NCBI GenBank assembly: GCA_900551115.1
Contig: URUY01000026.1
Location: 1 to 54,960 of the forward strand
Origin: an uncultured Lachnospiraceae bacterium
GTDB taxonomy: Bacteria > Bacillota > Clostridia > Lachnospirales > Lachnospiraceae
DNA: 54,960 nucleotides
Direction: 5' to 3'
A program made the translations under genes and the position numbers. How positions within the stretch are numbered: the stretch's first letter is position 1; each line of letters begins with the position of its first letter. Positions 51,082-54,960 of the stretch are shown here, one piece after another. The notes beneath the pieces were generated by a model. That model saw only the letters and a program-made list of their open reading frames with translations. It made no database searches and was not told the DNA's origin.

Positions 51082-52266
51082 TTAGGAGAAACATCCCTCC
51101 AAAATCCCGATCATATCATCAATATTCTTTTCGGTAATAATCAGGGGAGGTACGAAACGGATTATATCACTGCCGGCATTGATCAATATCAGGCCTTCAT
51201 CCAGCGCCTTATTTATATACTGTGCCACAGGTCCGTCAAACACAAGCCCCTGCATCAGCCCCGCGCCACGTCTTTCCTTGATAAAATCATATTTTTCTAC
51301 CAGTTCGTCCAGGCGCTTTTCCAAATAAGGCGCCACCTCACCCACATGTTCTATTATATGGGTCTTGTCAAATAAATCAAGCACTTTATTAATAGCTGCA
51401 CAGGCAAGGGGGTTGCCGCCGTAGGTTGTGCCATGGTCCCCTGCCGTAAGAGAATGGGCTGCCACCTTCTCCGTCATAAGAAAAGCACCTACCGGAACAC
51501 CGCAGCCTAATGCCTTAGCCGTTGTCATAATATCCGGCTTTACACCGTATTTCTGCCATGCAAACATATATCCGGTTCTGCCCATACCGCACTGTATTTC
51601 GTCTAATATTAACAAAATATCCTTTTTGTCACAGAGAGAGCGCAGCTTCTTTAAGAACTCCTCCTCTGCCGGATAAATACCGCCTTCTCCCTGTACCGTC
51701 TCTAAGATAATCGCACAGGTTTTTTCATTTACCTGACCTGCTACACTGTCAAAATCATTCATGTCTGCAAAACGGATGTTGCCGATACCCGGTTCAAAGG
51801 CCTCCCTGTAATGGGGATTGCCGGTCACGGAAAGCGCGCCCATAGTCCTGCCGTGGAAGGAATGGTTCATGGCTATGATTTCATGGTCTGTTGTACCGTC
51901 CTTCAGATATGCATATTTTCTGGCTGCTTTTATAGCGCCCTCCACTGCTTCTGCGCCGGAATTGGTAAAGAAAACCCTGTCCATGCCGGAAACCTTTTTC
52001 AGCTTTTTGGCAGCTTCCACCGCCGGTACATTGTAGTAATAATTGGAGGTGTGGATCAGCTTATCTATCTGCTCTTTTAATGCATTATTATACGCTTCAT
52101 TATGATACCCCAGCGCGAACACTGCGATACCTGCCACAAAATCCAGATATTTTTTGCCGTTTATGTCATAGAGGTAAACGCCCTCTCCTTTATCAAGCAC
52201 CACCTGATAACGATTATAGGTATGAAGAAGCGCCGCTTCCGCCTCTTCAATATATTCTTTCATCAT
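51082..52266 (-). CDS. argD: Acetylornithine aminotransferase
   Basis: The 394-residue class III PLP aminotransferase converts N-acetylglutamate semialdehyde to N-acetylornithine. Motifs are LDFVAGIAVFALGY, FTNSGAEAVEGAIK, the FHGRTMGAL loop, LILDEIQCGMGRTG and the PLP lysine in TTAKALGCGVPVGA. It follows argB in the same direction. Confidence 0.95.
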   Translation of the reverse strand: MMKEYIEEAEAALLHTYNRYQVVLDKGEGVYLYDINGKKYLDFVAGIAVFALGYHNEAYNNALKEQIDKLIHTSNYYYNVPAVEAAKKLKKVSGMDRVFFTNSGAEAVEGAIKAARKYAYLKDGTTDHEIIAMNHSFHGRTMGALSVTGNPHYREAFEPGIGNIRFADMNDFDSVAGQVNEKTCAIILETVQGEGGIYPAEEEFLKKLRSLCDKKDILLILDEIQCGMGRTGYMFAWQKYGVKPDIMTTAKALGCGVPVGAFLMTEKVAAHSLTAGDHGTTYGGNPLACAAINKVLDLFDKTHIIEHVGEVAPYLEKRLDELVEKYDFIKERRGAGLMQGLVFDGPVAQYINKALDEGLILINAGSDIIRFVPPLIITEKNIDDMIGILEGCFS

Positions 52267-52308
52267 GCTTCCCGCCCTCTCTCTTTCTGCATACGCTGAT
52301 ACCGACTG

Positions 52309-53208
52309 TCAGTTTTCTGCACCGTGATTGTCTTCGTCCGCTACGATGGCCGTACCGATACCTTTGTTGGTAAATATCTCCAAAAGCAGGCAGTGCGGAA
52401 TACGTCCGTCCAGAATATGTACCCGGTTCACACCGTTTTTAATTGCAGAAGTACAGTTACCTAATTTGGGCAGCATGCCGCCGCCGATAAAGCCGCCTTC
52501 TATCAGTTCCTCTGCCTGTGTTGCCGTCAGACGGGAAATAAAGCTTGACTTGTCATTAATATCCTTGTAAAGCCCTTCAATATCCGTTAAAAAGGCCAGC
52601 TTTTCAGCGCCTACCGCTTTCGCGATGGCACAGGCTGCATCATCTGCATTGATATTGTAGGTATCAAATTTGTCATCCAGACCGACAGGTGCCACAATAG
52701 GAAGAAAATCCTTTTCCAAAAGATCATAAAGCACCTTGGGATTTACTTCTTTTACTTCTCCCACATAGCCGATGTCCTGTCCGCCGGAGAGCTTTTTTTC
52801 CACCTGTAAAAGTCCGCCGTCCTTGCCGCTGATGCCCACAGCCTTAATACCCAGCTCCTGCACCATGGTAACAAGATGCTTGTTTACCCTGCCTAATACC
52901 ATCTCTGCAATTTCCATGGTTTCTTCGTCCGTAACCCGAAGGCCGTTCACAAACTGCGCCTCCTTGCCTACCTTGCCGACCCAGCGGCTGATTTCCTTGC
53001 CGCCGCCGTGTACGATGATGGGTTTAAAGCCTACCAGCTTCAAAAGCGCCACATCCTTCATAACATTGCGCTGCAGTTCTTCATTGCTCATGGCGCTGCC
53101 GCCGTATTTCACCACGATGACCTTTCTGTTAAACCGCTGTATGTACGGCAGTGCCTCAATCAGCACCTCTGCCTTCTGTAAAAGGGTATCCATATTCTTA
53201 TCCTGCAT
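52309..53208 (-). CDS. argB: Acetylglutamate kinase
   Basis: The 299-residue amino-acid kinase phosphorylates N-acetylglutamate. Motifs are VVKYGGSAM, IIVHGGGKEI, YNINADDAACAIA, FLTDIEGLY and GGMLPKL. The N-terminal extension (MQDKNMDTLLQKAEVLIEAL) is typical of arginine-sensitive hexameric forms. It precedes argD by 42 bases. Confidence 0.95.
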   Translation of the reverse strand: MQDKNMDTLLQKAEVLIEALPYIQRFNRKVIVVKYGGSAMSNEELQRNVMKDVALLKLVGFKPIIVHGGGKEISRWVGKVGKEAQFVNGLRVTDEETMEIAEMVLGRVNKHLVTMVQELGIKAVGISGKDGGLLQVEKKLSGGQDIGYVGEVKEVNPKVLYDLLEKDFLPIVAPVGLDDKFDTYNINADDAACAIAKAVGAEKLAFLTDIEGLYKDINDKSSFISRLTATQAEELIEGGFIGGGMLPKLGNCTSAIKNGVNRVHILDGRIPHCLLLEIFTNKGIGTAIVADEDNHGAEN

Positions 53209-53226
53209 TTTCTTTATTCTCCTTTT

Positions 53227-54450
53227 TTACGACCTGTAATCCGCATTGATTTTTACATAGTCATAGCTTAAATCACAGCCCCATGCGGTTGCCGTTTCAC
53301 TGCCGGCATGCATATCCACCAGCACGGTAACTTCCTTTTCTGTCAGTATCTTTGTAGCTTCCTCTTCGCTGTAGTCTGCTGCCGTACCGTTTCCGTAGAT
53401 TTTGATACAGCCGGCCTTGCTCTTAAAGAACAGCTCTACCTTTTCAGGGTCAAAATCCACACCGGAATAACCAAGCGCGCAGAGAATCCTGCCCCAGTTG
53501 GCGTCATGCCCGAAAATAGCCGCCTTTGTGAGGCTCGAACAGATAACGGACTTGCTCAGTATCTTAGCATCCTGTTTCGTCCTTGCACCAATTACCTGTG
53601 TTTCAAAAAGCGCTGTTGCGCCTTCCCCGTCTCCTGCCATCTTCTTTGCCAGTGTGGTATTGATATAGGAAAGGGCTTCTTTAAATACCGTATAATCCTC
53701 ATTTTCTTCTGTAATTTCAGGGTTTCCTGCCATGCCGTTTGCCAAAAGCAGGAAGGTATCGTTTGTAGAGGTATCCCCGTCCACGGAAATCATGTTGAAG
53801 GTATCGGCTATGCTTTCTTTTACCGCTTTTGTAAGAAGCTCTTTGGAAATTGCCGCATCGCAGGTCACAAATGCTAACATGGTACACATATTGGGGTGAA
53901 TCATGCCGGAGCCTTTGCACATGCCGCCCATGGTCACCGTCCTGCCGCCTATTTCAAAGCTTACCGCCACCTGCTTATCCACCGTATCCGTTGTCATAAT
54001 GGCCTCTGCCGCAAGCTGTGCCGCTGCTGCGGAATGCTCCTTTACCTCTGCCAGCTTTTTAATACCTGCTTCCAGCTTTTCCACCGGCATCTGCATCCCG
54101 ATTACGCCGGTAGAACCGATTAACACGCTGTCTGCAGGAATGGCAAGGGCTGCCGCCGCTGCCTCTGCCTCTTTTTTACAGCAATACATCCCTGCTTCTC
54201 CCGTACAGGCGTTGGCGATGCCGGAATTTACCACTACAGCCTGCGCACAGGCTGCATTTTCCACAATATTTCTGTCCCAGATAACCGGCGCCGCTTTTAC
54301 TACATTAGTGGTAAAAGTACCTGCGCACACGCAGGGAACCTCGCTGTAAACAAGTGCCATATCCTTCCTGTTTTTGTATTTCACGCCTGCCTCTATGCCG
54401 GCTGCATAAAAACCTTTTGCGGCGCAAACACCGCCTTCTACCTTTTTCAT
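53227..54450 (-). CDS. argJ: Bifunctional glutamate N-acetyltransferase / ornithine acetyltransferase
   Basis: The 407-residue ArgJ recycles the acetyl group from N-acetylornithine to glutamate. Self-cleavage before the nucleophile Thr is expected in the KGSGMIHPNMCTMLAF region. FTTNVVKAAPV and GDGEGATALFE are conserved. The order argJ-argB-argD is the usual clostridial core; argC is not in the window. Confidence 0.95.
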   Translation of the reverse strand: MKKVEGGVCAAKGFYAAGIEAGVKYKNRKDMALVYSEVPCVCAGTFTTNVVKAAPVIWDRNIVENAACAQAVVVNSGIANACTGEAGMYCCKKEAEAAAAALAIPADSVLIGSTGVIGMQMPVEKLEAGIKKLAEVKEHSAAAAQLAAEAIMTTDTVDKQVAVSFEIGGRTVTMGGMCKGSGMIHPNMCTMLAFVTCDAAISKELLTKAVKESIADTFNMISVDGDTSTNDTFLLLANGMAGNPEITEENEDYTVFKEALSYINTTLAKKMAGDGEGATALFETQVIGARTKQDAKILSKSVICSSLTKAAIFGHDANWGRILCALGYSGVDFDPEKVELFFKSKAGCIKIYGNGTAADYSEEEATKILTEKEVTVLVDMHAGSETATAWGCDLSYDYVKINADYRS

Positions 54451-54523
54451 CCTTAGTCCTTCCTTACATTGTATAGTAGTAGTTTTTATAGTCTCTCTCC
54501 AAAGACTTTACCTTTTCACCCTT

Positions 54524-54960
54524 TTACTCCTTCATCACTTCCATATTAATTTCATAAGTTGGGTCATTCTTTTTGTTTATTAGCTCTTGCAATTGTTCCA
54601 AATTTAAGTCTCTTAATGGTATATATGTATCTTTTAAACTTTGTTTCCAATATTCATTATTTACTATTTCTAATTCTGTCCAATACTCTGCTATATCCTC
54701 GTCCCCTTCTTCTTCAAAATACCCTTCCATATAGCGGCGTATCTTTTCATAACCCTCATAGATTCGCAGACTTCCGTCCTCGTTATACTCACCGGAGAGA
54801 TATTCCTTCACATCTGCAAGTGTCAATTCTTGCTCTTCTTCCCCATTTAAGCGCATCTGCTCATTGTATGCTGCCAATCGCACATACAGCTCTTCTTCAT
54901 CCACTGCTTCATATCCCACATAGCTTTCTATGCCTCTTGAATAGCCTCGTATAAGCGGCA
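54524..54960 (-). CDS. Unrecognised acidic protein, 5' end beyond the window
   Basis: The frame is open to the right edge, so the protein is truncated here; at least 145 residues are present. They are strikingly acidic and Tyr-rich (EEELYVRLAAYNEQMRLNGEE, GYFEEEGDEDIAEYW), mainly helical. No family is recognised and no catalytic motif is evident. Base composition is more AT-rich than the arg genes beside it. An internal GTG at 54919 could start a shorter form. Confidence 0.5.
   Translation of the reverse strand, partial: PLIRGYSRGIESYVGYEAVDEEELYVRLAAYNEQMRLNGEEEQELTLADVKEYLSGEYNEDGSLRIYEGYEKIRRYMEGYFEEEGDEDIAEYWTELEIVNNEYWKQSLKDTYIPLRDLNLEQLQELINKKNDPTYEINMEVMKE

Overview
The window looks like the chromosome of an endospore-forming Clostridia member, most likely Lachnospiraceae or a close relative. 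Supporting signs are a moderate GC content, strong AGGAGG-type Shine-Dalgarno sites, TTGACA/TATAAT promoters, a perfect CIRCE operator, GerMN and SpoIID-like proteins, and families common in gut clostridia (DUF1653, LUD, ROK, Rpn, SfsA). Most genes lie on the minus strand. I see no prophage, intact insertion sequence, CRISPR array or rRNA.

Region 1 (1-9.4 kb): a long imperfect palindrome; a SpoIID-like/peptidoglycan-binding protein; a minus-strand trio of small kinase, histidine phosphatase and HD phosphohydrolase; degV converging on a HAD phosphatase plus greA; an Rpn nuclease; and htpG behind a CIRCE site. Region 2 (9.4-20.3 kb): mgsA, a parvulin lipoprotein and sbcCD (minus strand), a lipoprotein, ilvE, and a run of MBL/beta-CASP protein, thyA and folA. 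Region 3 (20.3-25.9 kb): a small membrane-protein gene with an odd translation start, a ROK regulator, tRNA-Gly(GCC), a GH3 hexosaminidase, a 650-base AT-rich gap with a possible decayed gene, and a LUD protein. Region 4 (25.9-33.7 kb): an aspartate-to-threonine operon (ACT/HTH protein, hom, ApgM-like enzyme, aspartokinase), glyA, and two lipid-phosphate enzymes (diacylglycerol kinase-like, PAP2).

Region 5 (33.8-38.8 kb): a tightly overlapping set of 5'-nucleotidase, an SfsA-MutY fusion protein and a family 2 glycosyltransferase, preceded by a DUF1653 protein with a coding minisatellite. Region 6 (38.9-49.1 kb): a nine-gene co-directional run of comEA, a WalRK-like two-component system, a GerMN lipoprotein, comEC, holA, a second two-component system and an extracytoplasmic protein of unknown family. 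Region 7 (49.1-54.96 kb): a YdcZ-type transporter, an orphan solute-binding protein directly after argJ-argB-argD, and an unrecognised gene cut by the right edge.

The most unusual item is the single-polypeptide SfsA-MutY fusion, which joins a PD-(D/E)XK-type protein to an adenine glycosylase and is translationally coupled to a nucleotidase. Next are the response regulator-kinase-GerMN lipoprotein set lodged between the two DNA-uptake genes, and the membrane-protein gene whose consensus promoter and Shine-Dalgarno lead into two aborted reading frames.
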